Assembly (NCBI GenBank): GCA_963576785.1
Contig: OY756140.1
Span: forward strand, 2,480,001 to 2,544,000
DNA: 64,000 bases
Source: Chlorophyllum brunneum
Lineage: Eukaryota > Basidiomycota > Agaricomycetes > Agaricales > Agaricaceae
Direction of reading: 5' to 3'
Part shown: piece after piece, positions 43,798-56,329 of the stretch
Numbering within the stretch: position 1 is the first letter of the stretch
Layout of the letters: each line of letters starts with the position of its first letter
Position numbers and translations under genes: made by a program
Notes under the pieces: generated by a model
What the model was told of the DNA's origin: nothing
Seen by the model: the letters and a program-made list of their open reading frames with translations, nothing else
Databases searched by the model: none

Positions 43798-45263
43798 TCA
43801 TCTGGTCCCCCGTACAACTCTTCCCACTTTCTTCATGATACTAGCCTTCCGGCTCATACCAGGTGACCCAAACTCAGCCCCGGCCTGTGCACTATCCCCG
43901 GAGTTGGTCGCATTGATGGCAGGGGGCGGTGGTAAATCTTTGTTGCTGGTTGGCAGAGGATCGATTAAAAGGAAGGGCTCCGATCTGTCACCGCTCTGGG
44001 GTTTTCCACCAAATCGCCCAAGGAAAGAATTCTGGGACTTGTGGGTTGGCCGAGTAGGTTGTGAAGCAAACTGAGAATGGTCGAGAGGGGAATGAGGAGA
44101 GGGGGGTTGCTCGTATTCCAGTCCTACTGGAACATTTGGCGCGTCGCGCATCTTACGTATCCTCTGCATCAAGGATTTCTGCCGTTTCGGGAATCCCGGT
44201 GAGTTCGCGGGGGGGGAGCCTGAATCAGATGCATCGACAGGATCTGGGACGAATATCGGTTGGGGTGGTGGAACGAGCGAACGACGGGTGACGACACGAG
44301 GACGTTGTTCTTTGTTGCCCTGAGGCTGCTGGACTTCATCCTTGCCTCGTTTAGGGACGCCACTACGGGCCGCTGGGTTAGAGTGTGAATCCCTCCCGTT
44401 GTAGATAGAACTGGCTGGCGTATCGCCATCTGGACGGGTGGAGCCGCCGCCACCTGCGAAGAATTCTTCATAGGGCTCGGGCTCATGAATTCCCCAAGCC
44501 TCGGCTATGGCATCAACCTTCTTCTTTGGTGGTTCTGGGTAGTCATTGGAAAACGCAGCATAGGCGTGTGCCGAGGGGTAAGCACTGTCGCCGTATTGAG
44601 CAGGGTCGGGGGGATTGCTCCATGCATAAAGAGGGGCCTTGTTGCGCTGCTTGTTGCGAGAGGGTGCGCAAGCATCAAAAGGGCCATCGTGATGGAAGAC
44701 TGGAGTGAAACGATCGATCAGGGAGAAAGTTCGGAGAGGTGAGACAGAAGAGGGACATACGACCAACGCCAGTGAAATCGAGGCGGTCAATGACATCTGC
44801 GTGCTGAGAGCTCTTTTTCCCCCGGGATTTACCAGACGACCGTGGTTTTTCAGCATTAATGGCAGAATCTTCGGATTGGGAGCGCTTTGTGCTTGGGCGA
44901 GAGTTGGAGTTGGTTGTAGGCGTCCTATCAATTGTTGTGTTTGTAATCAAACATACAGAGATTAGCAGGGTCTGGAGCTTACACGGCGGTCTGGCTGCGG
45001 CCCACCCTTGTCCGAGGGCTGTCGCTGCGATCTCGGACGGTAACGGTATCTCTTACAGCTTCGGTAATGTCATGGATGTCCTTGTTTGGAGGAGCGGATT
45101 TGGCCACTGCTGTGGGCATCCTGGGGCCGGGCTTTGGAGGGGGTGGTGGGGGACGATGTCCGGAGGGAGACGATGGATCGAGGAAAGGATCAGAGGAGGA
45201 GCGGAGGCGAGGGTGGGTGTGGGGATGCGGTCGTGATGATGAATGTGGATGAACTGCAGCCAT
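43798..45263 (-). CDS. PAL1: Pal1-family cell-morphology protein
   Basis: Three exons, complement(43798..44699, 44761..44924, 44983..45263), 448 residues. The Pal1 core spans the second intron: ADVIDRLDFTGVGLFHHDGP then FDACAPSRNKQRNKAPLYAW. The rest is disordered, P/S-rich at the N-terminus and basic at the C-terminus (MSRKASIMKKVGRVVRGTR). In fission yeast Pal1 localises to growth tips and keeps cylindrical shape, and budding-yeast homologues act at endocytic sites. A later start or another first exon is possible. It is divergent from the desaturase gene. Confidence 0.83.
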
Positions 45264-45566
45264 CTCTTGTTGCAGGGTGTCTGCTCTTTGTGGGTTCCTT
45301 TCGGCAGTTCTCACGCCAAGACGGCAGAACTGGCAACACTTAGTCGGCTAAACCCTGTGCTTGATAACACTCCCTGGGTTTTACGGGGCCAGCAGCGAGG
45401 AAAAGGAGGGAGTGGAGGGAGGACGGGACGAAGAGCGGAGTTGGAGAGAAGACGGGAGTGGTGGGGCTGCGGGGGCCAGAGATAATTATTTTTGCTAAGG
45501 GTTAGCAGACAAATATTCAAATGGCGTGACTCGCGCGTCGCGTCTTCCTCCTATTCACGATCGGGG
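45264..45566. promoter_or_regulatory. Divergent promoter between PAL1 and the desaturase gene
   Basis: 303 bp between the two start codons; purine-rich on the plus strand near 45400-45475. No specific site identified. Confidence 0.35.
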
Positions 45567-47418
45567 ATGGGGGCCACTACCCTCTGCACTCGCCACGACG
45601 TCGCAGCGCGCATCCTCGCCGGCGAGCACCTCATCATATACCATGACCTCCTTCTCCGTATACCCCAGTCCTGGCTCGATGCTCATCCCGGCGGCAGCCT
45701 CGCTCTCCTTCATTTTGTCGGTAGGGACGCTACGGACGAAATAGAAGCATACCACTCCGACAATACCCTCGACATGGTCAAACGATTTTCCATAGGCCGC
45801 GTCGTCCTTACCGAAGACATATGGGAGCCTCTCGTTCCCCCAGTCATGTCCGGCTGGGTCCGCAAGCTAGATGCCGATGGCAAACCAGAATGGCACCGAG
45901 AGGCCTCTGCTCTCAGGTCGACAGAAGATACCCTTCTCTCACCTCCTTCTCAGATCCTCCTTGTAGACAAAAATTTACCACTGCAGTCACATGTACCCAC
46001 ACTCGCTACACTCTACCCTCCTCCCACTAATCTCTCCCTCAAAGTCCAAGCACGGCACTCTAAAGCTTACCGCGAGCTGCATAAACGCATTGCCGATGCT
46101 GGTCTTTACAAAACCCGCTATCTAACTGGCTATGGCCCTGAAATAGCCCGTTATACACTGCTAGGCGGTATCTCCGCATACGCTTATTCCCACAACTGGT
46201 TGATAACCAGCGCTGTATTCCTCGGCCTTATGTGGCATCAATTGGTATTTAGCGCCCATGATCTCGGTCATATGGGCGTCACACACAATTGGGCGGTCGA
46301 TCGCCTGATAGCCATCCTAATAGCTGACTTCATCGGTGGCCTCAGCATTGGGTGGTGGGTAGATGTGAGTAAAGTCCCCAATCAACTATCACAGCCGAGA
46401 CTAAGTAGCATCCCATGACGCAGAACCATAATGTTCACCATCGTAAGTTAAGCTCCCCACCTGCAAGTTTTCTTCTTACCGATTCGACCCCCTTTTCTTC
46501 TCACCAACACCTAGTGGTAACCAACCATCCCACACAGTAAGCACTGCAACCAACTATGACAACGTTTAGAAGACTCACTTCTTCTTTTCCCTTCTCTAGT
46601 GATCCTGATATCGAACACCTCCCCTTCTTCGCCATTTCCCCCGTCTTTTTCTCCTCCCTCTGGTCGTCTTACTATAAACGCATCATGCACTTTGACCGCT
46701 TCGCCAAAATCGTAATCGCGTTCCAGCACAAGCTTTTCTATCTCGTCATGGCTTTCGCCCGATTCAATCTATACGCAAACTCGTATGGCTTCTTGTGGAA
46801 GAAAGGGTTTGATACCAAACGCGCACGGGGTGGCCGATGGGCTTTCTGGCTCGAAGTCGTCGGCATTGTATTCTTCTGGTCTTGGTTTGGTGCCCTCCTT
46901 TACGGTTGTGGCTCCTGGCAAAAAGCCTTGGCTTATCTCCTTGTAAGCCACGCCGTCACAAGTCCGCTCCATGTCCAGGTAATTGCATTTTCTCTACCCA
47001 CCTGATCTCCTGACCATCAACTCAATAGATCGTTTTATCACATTTCACAATGTCCACCGCAGATCTTGGGCCCACTGAATCATTCCCACACCGCCAGTTG
47101 CGAACGACTACGGACGTGATTTGCTCAGACTCGGTTAGCTTTATTCATGGCGGACTCCATCTTCAGGTCACTCACCACCTATTCCCTCGACTCCCGCGGC
47201 ATAACCTAAGGCAAGCTAGTCAGCTTGTCAAGAAATTTGCAAAAGAGCAGGGGTTGGTTTACGCCGAATTTGGGTTTGTTGATGGGAACAGGGAGGTTTT
47301 GGGTGTTCTTAGAGGGGTAGCGGAACAAGTTAAGTTAATTGGGACGGTTGCGAAAGCTGAGGCGAAGGAGGCAGTGGAAAACAAGATAGCTGCTGCCGCA
47401 GAGAAGAAGGCCAGCTGA
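45567..47418 (+). CDS. Cytochrome b5-fused delta-8 sphingolipid desaturase
   Basis: Five exons, 45567..46364, 46424..46442, 46515..46536, 46600..46978, 47029..47418; 535 residues. The N-terminal cytochrome b5 domain has heme ligand HPGG (SWLDAHPGGSLALLHFVGRD). The desaturase part carries three histidine boxes: HDLGH (about 232), HNVHH (268-272) and QVTHH (about 450, with Q replacing the first H). The fused b5 and the Q in box three define front-end desaturases. In fungi this architecture is the sphingoid-base delta-8 desaturase of glucosylceramide synthesis in the ER. Several hydrophobic spans are present. The middle box is encoded by two micro-exons of 19 and 22 nt. Confidence 0.87.
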
Positions 47419-47702
47419 TTTAGGTGTGGAAGACCGCAAGGACCTTAGACTAATCTTAGTTGCTTATTTGGACTGTTGGATTACGACTTCACATGACTAC
47501 CCGTTTGGTCAAAGAACAAAAGCCAGAAGTACGAGTGCTGATGGTATCACTTTACACCTCTGAAGAAAGAAGAAGATCACGTTCGCATTTAATGCGCGTG
47601 CTGCAATGTGGTGGACTCGCAAGTCGGGCAACATTTTGTGAGGACTCGTAGGTGGGCAGGGTGGTATGGCAAAAGTACAGAAGAACGACAAGATCAAGTA
47701 GT

Positions 47703-48488
47703 TTATTTCTTCTTGGCGGCCTCCTCTTCCTCTCTCTGTTAACATTGATCAATCACAGGGACAACATCTCATGAAACAAAGTACTAACCTTGGCAGCGCG
47801 GAGCTTGCGGGCGCCCTCGTACCTGGCGTTGGCGCGAGCAGTACGAAGAGTCTTGTATGCCTGGAATTCAAGATCGTCGGCAGTAATTTTTCTGGGACCC
47901 TCTGCAGGGGAAGTTTCGGGAATGGGAAGAGTGGAACGAGTTGTTGACGCCTTAAGATCGTCCGCCTAAGGCAAAAATTCAGGTCAAATGCAAAGTAGAT
48001 ATTCCAGCCATTTACGCACAGATGAATCTCCCTTTTTGGCCTTGCCAACCTTGCGGGGGAAGACAATCAAACGCTCCTTATACGCCTTCAGACGTTCAAC
48101 ATTGAGTTTCTTGCCCTCCTCACTAAGATTCCTCCTCCGGTGGTCAACCACGATACCAACACCGAGAGCCTCTTTCCTGCCAACTCCAGCCTCTTTCAAT
48201 TCAGCCAGTGTGAAGCCACGTCCCTCACGGAGTTTGCGGTTGTAGCGAATGGTTTGTCCACGGACGGCGGGACGGAGTAGGGCAAGTGGACGAACGCCAA
48301 GTGTAGTGGCTTTGGCCTTGCGGGCGTTGCGTCGGCGGAGTTTCCGTCCTGGCTGATCAAACCAGGTGCGAACGCGACGTTGCCAATCCTTGCGGAAGTG
48401 GTTGGCGTGGAGGACTACATTATGTTGTGTTTAGATACTTCTAAGTAGGTCTCGGAGCAGACTGACCGTTGTTATGCCGGAAACCCAT
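47703..48488 (-). CDS. RPL13: 60S ribosomal protein eL13
   Basis: Four exons, complement(47703..47735, 47789..47965, 48020..48414, 48467..48488), 208 residues. The first exon codes only MGFRHNN plus one base, common in ribosomal-protein genes. Family signatures: NHFRKDWQRRVRTWFDQPGR, LRPAVRGQTIRYNRKLREGR, GFTLAELKEAGV and GIVVDHRRRN. The lysine-rich end is AAKREEEEAAKKK. It is a structural component of the large cytosolic subunit. The desaturase gene converges on it with 284 bp between stops. Confidence 0.93.
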
Positions 48489-49728
48489 AGGTTAGTCTAT
48501 GATAACGAAAGTCACCATATTGAACATTTGGACAGCGCAGGGGCATACCTTGTGTCTTGAGGTCGTCGAGTCCGTTGCCGATAATTCTGGTTGTATGGCC
48601 AAGAGAGGATTGGGTGGCTTGAAGAACTGGATAGGATCATGCGGGCGATGCCGTGGTAACCCTAACCCCATGGACGAGTGGGGTTCGGCAATCCAACCAG
48701 GTTTGGAGTGAGTGGATCAGAGGATGGCAAGATCGGTTGGCAGTCTCTGTATCTGGCCCATCTCGTGCTCATTCGCCCGCACTGTGTGCCTTTCAGAAGT
48801 AAATCGCTATCTAGCTCCCCTTCGCTGCTCCAATATAGCAGTATGCTTTCTTGTTTATACTCCCTGACAAGCCCGGTCTGCCAGAACCAGGCCGAAGACC
48901 GTTGATCTATGTGTTATCTCCCGTTCTCTGGGTTAGCCCCAGACCAAAAACCACAAGTTGACGGACAGCCCACGCCTGGCCGAGAATGCTCCTCTCTGTC
49001 CGACGACCGCGACTCATCGCAAAACGCCATACCGGTGCTTCCTCGTCATTTGGCACTTGTCTAGGTCCTTTCCGTCCACCATGACGGGTCTCTTCTTCTC
49101 GCCCTCCCCTTCTGCGGCACAAACGTCGTATCATGTCGACCTCTTTTTTTTCCTTCGAGCCAAGTGTTCCGCACTCAAGCTCCATTTAGAATTTGTCTTC
49201 CTCTGGATTCGACGGGAAGATGTCTGGGAAGATTATACCCTTCTCTGCTTCTTGCTTGCTACTTGCTTCGTTTCACAAAAAGGTCGATTTGATTGAAGTA
49301 TCCATCTCGCTCGCTGCATGACTGATCTCATGGTGTCATGGCTGTCACTCCTTTCCGGTCTATGGCACCCACCCTTAGCACGCCCATACATCCCAGTTCT
49401 CTCCCTTTAGCACTCGAAACCAATTCGAACCAATCTGCCGCAATCCTTTTTTCCCCGATACTAGATCAAACATCCGCATGCCAGTTAAGTTTGAGAGATT
49501 CGGGGGTCCAAGGTTTTGGATCTGCTACCAGGCCGTTTACTTTCACAATTTTGGCATGGCATTACGTCCATGCATTTGTTTTGCGATATAAGAAGCTCGA
49601 TCTATCAACCCACCTCACCTTACTAGTTCCCCGTTCACCGTCCGCATCCGAACCTTGGGACCTTTCAACTCGGCACTCAGCTATTTGCCTTCGCGTTTAC
49701 TTGGTTTATTGTGGGCTTTATCTCCGCT
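48489..49728. other. Divergent intergenic region, 1.24 kb
   Basis: Lies between the eL13 and MetE-like start codons. Short frames on both strands lack motifs. It presumably contains both promoters; I see no specific element. Confidence 0.4.
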
Positions 49729-51662
49729 ATGCCCTTTACTTCTGCTCTGCACCTTAGGCCGCCTTTCCGCGCCGACCATGTTGGTTCCCTCTTGCGTCCT
49801 CCTGTCCTTTACGAGAAACGCCATCTGTTCGAAGAGAGAATGTGTTCTGCGGAAGAGCTAAAGCTTGCTGAAGATGAAGCCATCAGAGACGTCGTCGACC
49901 TTCAGCGAAAGGCTGGAATGAAGACCATCACCGACGGCGAATTCAGAAGGCGAGCGTTCTGGCACGAGCCGCGTCTTTACTAACAAATGAGTGGCTATTT
50001 CATGTGCCTTCATACTTCTAGGGGTATGTTTTTTGAGGGTGTGTTTGAAAAACTGGAGGGAATGCAATATATCCCCAATCGTGAGTCCTTGAATCATGGT
50101 TTAGGCCACAGATGGACTGATCCTTTCACTAGGGCACATTTCGACATTCAAGGTGTGATTCGTGTGGCGTACCCCTCAGATATGCTTGAAACCAATAATA
50201 GCCTGTGGAATAGTCTTATATACCCCATATAGCCCTCATGTACGAAGCTGGAATCATCGAAGCGGAGACCTTTTATTGTACTGTGGGTTTCGTGTTTCAC
50301 CTCTTAGGCTTGCACATTTGAATCTCACATCTCAGAAAGGGCAAGATTAGACGCACGAAACCCTTTTACGTTGACGAATTCAAGTATTTGAAGAGTTTGG
50401 TTGCCCCAGAAGTGCACCGCTTCTTGAATGATTAATGCGAACTACTCCCTTACCTGTTTCTCTCTGCAGGAAGTCAAGTATTTGAAGGTCACCATGTGTT
50501 CCCCGTCTTGGTTCCACCAGCGCCATGGTTCGGACCAAACCTACGACCTTTCTGTGTACAATGACGACGGTACGTAGAGTGCATGTAAACAGTTAGAAGC
50601 GATGTCAATCATACCTGCTCCTTTTCTTGGTACAGATGAGTATTTTGACGATCTCGGGCAAGCTTACCGCGCCGAAATCGAAGAGCTCTATTACCTTGGC
50701 TGTCGTGAGCACTTGAATATCTGTGATCTATAACACACTTCGAACTTCTTCACGGGCTAGGACATATCCAGATTGATGATCCAACGTTCTGCTACTTCTG
50801 CAGTGATAGGATGATTGTTCAAATGGAAGCCGCCGGAGTCGACCACGAGGCGCTCCTCGACAGTTATATCCGGGCGATCAATATTTGTACTGCGGAACGG
50901 CCAAACGACCTAACTGTCAGTGTCCATATGTGCCGCGGTAATTTCAGGGTGAGATCCTCGTCTCTATTGAACGTCTCATAAACACTAAGCAGCACACCCG
51001 GCTTCGGATAAGGATGGAATGCATTTCACGGAAGGAAGTTACGCACGCATTGCTACCAAATTGTTCAAAGAACTTGACGTTGACACTTATTATGTGCGTC
51101 CACGAGGCTCCTTCGTCCTCCACGTACTTCACGCCATATCACACTTGACATATGTCGTGACAGCTGGAGTACGATACACCACGCGCTGGGGATTTTGCGC
51201 CATTGAAATATCTTCCTGCTGACAAAGTCGTCGTACTCGGCCTCGTGACAACAAAGAACTCCAAGGTATGTCATACCGAGGATCACCTGCGGATATTGCT
51301 AATTAGCGCTGGATTATAGCTTGAAAGCATGAAGGAGCTCAAGTCGCGGATCAGCGAAGCAGCTGACATTTTGTGTCACGGAACACCAAAGAGATCTCGA
51401 AAGGCTGCATTAAATCAGTGAGCCTCGGCTTAGCTGCCTACCAGTTCTTGCCTGTAGACTCATGCGCGCTCTTCTAGGCTCTGCATTAGTCCCCAATGTG
51501 GATTCGCTTCTGTGTGGCAAGGGAATCCGCTAACCGAAAGCGTATGCCGCTGTGTTTCTGCTAGTGAAATACACACGTTGCTGAATCAGTTTGTAGGATG
51601 AGCTGAAGAAGTTGGTTCTAGTCACTGAGACTGCTAGGCAGGTCTGGGAGGATGCATGTTGA
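49729..51662 (+). CDS. MetE-like cobalamin-independent methionine synthase C-terminal family protein
   Basis: Thirteen exons: 49729..49949, 50022..50080, 50133..50152, 50214..50282, 50340..50411, 50470..50569, 50636..50704, 50761..50948, 51013..51093, 51164..51265, 51320..51417, 51478..51541, 51597..51662; 402 residues. It is a single MetE-type TIM barrel rather than the double one of Met6. Motifs: RADHVGSLLRPP, TDGEFRR, CTGKIRRTKPFYVDEF, CHIQIDDP-like RHIQIDDPTF, zinc ligands HMC in VSVHMCRGNF, DGMHFTEGSY, LEYDTPRAGDF and CISPQCGFAS. Such short proteins are common in fungi. The methyl acceptor is unproven. The first intron uses a GC donor (49950), and one exon is 20 nt. It is not the main methionine synthase by length. 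Confidence 0.8.
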
Positions 51663-51955
51663 TGTCGATAACGTCTTGATGCTGAGTTGTGATCTTGAAC
51701 CAAATTTCGTTCCATTCATTGTCTTCTCGCCGCCCACTCCTACGCCTTTGCATAATATTCTGGATGTACATTACCGCTTTTCAAACTTACACAAAAAAAA
51801 ATGTCGTTCCGATTTGAGGACTGGACGGCAAGTGCCGTGTCTACTTAAATGACGTCGGATTTCTCTGTGCCAAGTCGGCGCTACCTTTTTATCTTCCTCC
51901 CGGAAATCTCTAAGTGAGCACGCTGGCGAGCGTACAGATCGTCTTCCGCGGAAAC

Positions 51956-54041
51956 ATGGACAAGTTCCCACCACGACCCAAAGGTCTCAACCCAGGGTCT
52001 CGTGAATGGCGCAGGGAATACGCTAAGGAGAAACAGGCCAAGCAACCACCAATGGTCACATACAAGAAGGCTGTCACAAAGACCATCGATCCCATCTGCC
52101 TAGAAATTTCCTTGAAGAAAAAGAGTAAGAAGAAGAACAACAGGAAGATTCTATCATTAGCCGAAGGTCAAGCTGGCGACGCGGCAAGTATTATAATCCA
52201 GGCTTCTAAACGGTTAGCCTATATGCGGCGTTCTACTGTGTAATTGAACTTGGCGCTGTCGCGATACACTATTGCAGATCTACCATCGTCTGGGATGCGC
52301 TGGCCACAAAAAATCCCATTCATGGCAAAGAAACAAACTTAAAAATCCAAGAGAGCATAGCCAAATATTTCGTCAGTCGAAACATCTCTTCTGGATTTAC
52401 GTCACCCCCACCTCTTTGTAATCTGGAGTCCTCAGATGAAACCGGCGGATGCTGTTTGTCGCCAACCTTCTCCACCTTCTACCCCGACAACGCCAACTGC
52501 TACATGTCCGAGTAGCTTCTGGAAGATCGTTCCCGACAGCGAACCGTCTTTCGATCCGGTTGACTCGATTATCGAAGAGACTAGGATTACGGCAACTACT
52601 GGTCATAGTAGTGACGAATTTCTAGGCTCTTTATCACAGGTAGATGGCGAAAGGGATTATATATCAGCCGCCACCAATGCTGTCGTGGGCATTGCTTCTG
52701 GACTTATGTTTATATCTGGCCCGAATCTGGACATGACCCTTCTGGAGACACATTGGTGCTGCACCTGAGGGCCGAAGCTCACGAGAATTGGATAAGCAAG
52801 AGTTCACTACCAAGGATCCTCGGAAGAAAGTTAGGCGCAAGTCACCTATGGTCGCCGTGTTCTCGGATAGGGAAGCGCAAGACGGGAGCGATGGTGCTAC
52901 GATTGTTCGTGTTGGGGGTCCCGGAAAGACTCAGCGATCCGAGGCGAAGCAAGCTGAAGGCGACCAGACTCCCCGCATGGAAACGCAGATCCAGAGTGAG
53001 CGGACGTCCCGTGTAGATAGAGAGGCGCAAGACGAACGGACACCTCATCAAACCAACGTGTTCAGTACTCCTATGATTAGGCACATGGCAAGGGGTCCAG
53101 GCGTCGAAAGGAAGGTTTCCAGGCAGAGATCTCCTCTTACTACTAGTTCTCCTCCGTTCCAGGATGTAAGGGACAAGCTTGAGGCCGTCATGCTCAAGAT
53201 TGCGACTTTAGAGCGCGCAGGCGCTCTAGCCTCGAAGGAGGCTGAGGTAGTTCTAGCTCGGGACGTACCTGGCGCAGCTGTCCGTGCGGGAGTGGACCCG
53301 GCTCCTGAGATACCAGGCACACCCCATAGAGTTGTAAAAATCGTTGAAGGTTCGACCGCCTTTCCCTACTCTTGTCATTGCGCTGATCCCGTTGGCTTCG
53401 AAGGTTCTGCCGTGGGGAAGGTTATCGAGGGCAACCTGAATAATATTCTCAGACACCCAAATACCGTGAAATTCGATGGGCTGTCGAAACGACATAGTTT
53501 TACAATCCCAAGTGTGCAGACGCCAATAAGGAGGACGAGGTATTGGGTTTTCAGATCTGGGCTTGCTGGGCCTTCGCAATTTGGACACAGTACGCCTGGG
53601 AGAAAGATTGATCCTAGGGTCGTCTGGGCAGAGGATGCGTTAGAAAGGACTGAGCTCTCTATCCCACGCGTGGATACGTACTCTGACGGTGCCCACTCTG
53701 ATTTTTGGTGGGCGTGGGTTCCGTTCGGGGCGGTCTTAGGGTTCTGCAGGCGTCGGGGCCTCAGGTTCCTTCCCCACCTAATTCGATCTGGACGTTACCG
53801 TCACCTAGGGCGTTTGAAAGGCTCCATAGACTCGAAGCGTTCAACATGCGGAAGTGGACAAAACCATCAAGAAGGCCACCGGGTAGCGAAATTCCTAGGT
53901 ACGGGATTCCTATGCCCGGGCCCTCCCTTGCTGCCGCCCTTGGACCAACCACACTGGCGGCGACTAACGTTCGCGGAATATATCATGTCCTGGACTCGGG
54001 TATTTTTCAGCTGGAAGTCACCAGATGTACTTCCTTGTTGA
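51956..54041 (+). CDS. Hypothetical gene, splicing unresolved
   Basis: Start MDKFPPRPKGLNPGSREWRR at 51956. The first intron 52213-52277 is good, and exon two then either ends at a TAG (52513-52515, a 164-residue protein) or is spliced on to the open frames at 52516-52740 (FWKIVPDSEPSFDPVDSIIE) and 52748-54041 (long R/S/E-rich stretch with a short coiled coil LEAVMLKIATLERAGALASK). A frame change near 53705 (QVPSPPNSIWTLPSPRAFER) suggests one more intron. No domain is recognised and composition is disordered. It may be lineage-specific, or two neighbouring genes. Confidence 0.35.
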
Positions 54042-54414
54042 GTGTTCTAGCCGTCAAGTCACTGTGTATCTTTGATGGACATTGGTTATCATGGTTGGTG
54101 TCGATCATCACCGGCAATACTATTTTCTGTATTCTCACAGGCACGAAGTTGGGGTGGAGAGCCTGTGTCTCGATTAGGTTTGTATGTAGTCTGAGGAATA
54201 GAGTCATCGGTTTGTTGATTAATGGGTGGTGGGAGCGCAGTGGCCCTGCGAGGCACAGGTGGAGTGGGCAATGATGGGAACATTGATGGGATGACTAAGC
54301 CTGTGATTTCTGCTGGGGAGGTCGAGTTCCTTTCATTGTTGCCGTGGCAGCAGTCTGAGCAGTCCTTTCTCTGAATATTCTCCGTCACTCCTTCCCCCTT
54401 CCGTTCCTTTCATC
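54042..54414. other. Intergenic, 373 bp
   Basis: Only short overlapping frames. It is presumably the promoter of the first PPxY membrane protein and the 3' end of the hypothetical gene. Confidence 0.35.
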
Positions 54415-56329
54415 ATGTCTATTATTCTGTGCTGGTTCCTTTTTGCTCCTCTTGTCGCTGCCTTCAGTTTCTCCACTGGTCCTCCAACTGAATGTGATAG
54501 TTTTCCTGTCTCGTGGAACGGTAAGATACCTGCCTGTAACTAGGCCATCTGGGCTAATCCAGCTCCTCTCTAGGTGGTACTGCGCCGTTTTTCCTTCACA
54601 TCATCCCTGTACGTCAACCCATCTATTACTCAAAGGACGGAAACCTCACTCGTACTCTTTCCAGGAGTTTGGCATTCCCCGGAATATCTCGATACCAGCA
54701 ACGTCTTTCAACAATGGCCAAGGATCTTTTTCTGTTCCCCAGCTGCAGTTAGCTCAAGGAAAACCATTCATGGTTTCGATGTCGGATTCAACCGGATTTG
54801 GGACAGGAGGCACAACCGAGGTGTTAACGGTGGGAGCATCGAAGGGTGGGCAATGTACAACGACAGATCCTAGTAAGTTGTAACCTTCTTCATTGAACGT
54901 GCGTGTTACTGATGGTATCCAGAGGCTGATTTCTCGTTCCAACTGAATTCTGCCCTCGTCCAATGCAGGTGCGTTTATAAAAAAAAATTGATATCTATCG
55001 CCGCCACTCATACCTTGTAGGCCGTATGTTTTCAGTGGGTATAACGGTGCTGCCCAACCCGCCACGATCTTTGTACGAGCATTTGTGCCAGAGATGCCGA
55101 TAGGTACTGATTACCGCTTTCCTCCCCGTTGTTAGGGCATCATTCCGTCCGGCACCCCCTTCGTTCTGCGTCCCCCGGCAGGCGCTACCCAGTTCTCCTG
55201 GACTGTAAATGTAGAACATGACACCTCTATCCTTTTCATGATGGTTGATGCGCTCGGCCGGCAAGGAGGAGCCTCAAATGTTAGAGTCGTGGCCGACTCG
55301 GATGATCGATCATGTCTAAACAACCTTTCACCTTCTTCGACGTCGGCATTACCAACAACCTCAACAACATCCCACAAACCGAGCAAGACCACATCTTCCG
55401 ACACTCCCCCATCTGCCAGCTCTTCGGAACCGGCTTCTTCCGGGGGAGCCTCCGCCGGGGCCATTGCTGGAACTGTTATCGGTGTTTTACTCTTCCTTGC
55501 TGTCGTCATCACCCTTGGCCTGTTCTTCCTCAGGAGGAGAAGGGAATCTCAAGCAAATACTCCCCCAGGTTTCCCTCCTTATTCTTATGGCCACAACCCT
55601 AATGGCTACTCTCTCTCTTCAACACCCAATGCGGCCTATGCTGCTTCCGCACCTACCCCTTACACTCCTCAGAGTTACGACCCTCAGCAACCCTATGGTT
55701 CGGAACCACACGGGCATCATTACCAACCGAGCGCATATGCAGCAAGCCCTTACGGCCAAAGTACTCCGACTCAGACTCACAACCACACTCTTTCTGGAGG
55801 GGCTCTGGGAGCGTATGATGGATACCAAGGAAGCATGTTACCCTACGACGCAAATCCATTCTTGGACCAACCTCCTCAGCAGCAGTATCCTCCTGCCAAC
55901 TATGCGTACCAGTCAACATACCAGCTGCCGTCGGCAAATGCGTATACTCTTCCGAACCCAGGGGACCCTTTCAACCCTCCTATGACTGGTCGGGAACAAC
56001 CACTACCCCCGCCCCCACCGCCTTCTATGGGGGATCCATTTGCATCCACAGAACATGCGTCAACAGTTGACTCAATCACATCGGCTCAGCAGCGCAAAGC
56101 CGCAATGGCGGGCATGTCGCACTTCAAGGGTCCCTCCCGGATTGTGCAGCATACCGACGCGGAGGATGTCCTACCACCGGCCAATGCGGATGGTGTTGTA
56201 GAGCTCCCACCCCAGTATACGGAAAGACGTGGGCTTGCAGTTGTCAATCAGTCACCATCACCTTCTCCCAGCCCAACACAGTTCCCTCCACCACAGCGTC
56301 AACCTCCGTCGTCATCATCATCGTCATAA
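54415..56329 (+). CDS. Single-pass membrane protein with PPxY tail, copy A
   Basis: Six exons, 54415..54520, 54574..54608, 54665..54872, 54923..54968, 55021..55072, 55136..56329; 546 residues. Signal peptide MSIILCWFLFAPLVAAFS; ectodomain of two similar beta-type units (NGGTAPFFLHIIP, FMVSMSDSTGFGTGGTTEVL; then RPPAGATQFSWTV, ILFMMVDALGRQGGASNVRV); S/T-rich stalk; transmembrane helix AGAIAGTVIGVLLFLAVVIT followed by RRRRE; long P/Q/Y-rich cytoplasmic tail. Near the end are HTDAED and ELPPQY, a PPxY motif (56207-56218) that binds WW domains such as those of the Rsp5 ubiquitin ligase. Ectodomain family not recognised by name. Paralogue of the next gene. Confidence 0.78.

Noticed and set aside
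48958..49700. Frames in the eL13/MetE-like intergenic region
   Set aside because: Pyrimidine-rich promoter-like sequence, no family motifs, and no junctions that extend them.
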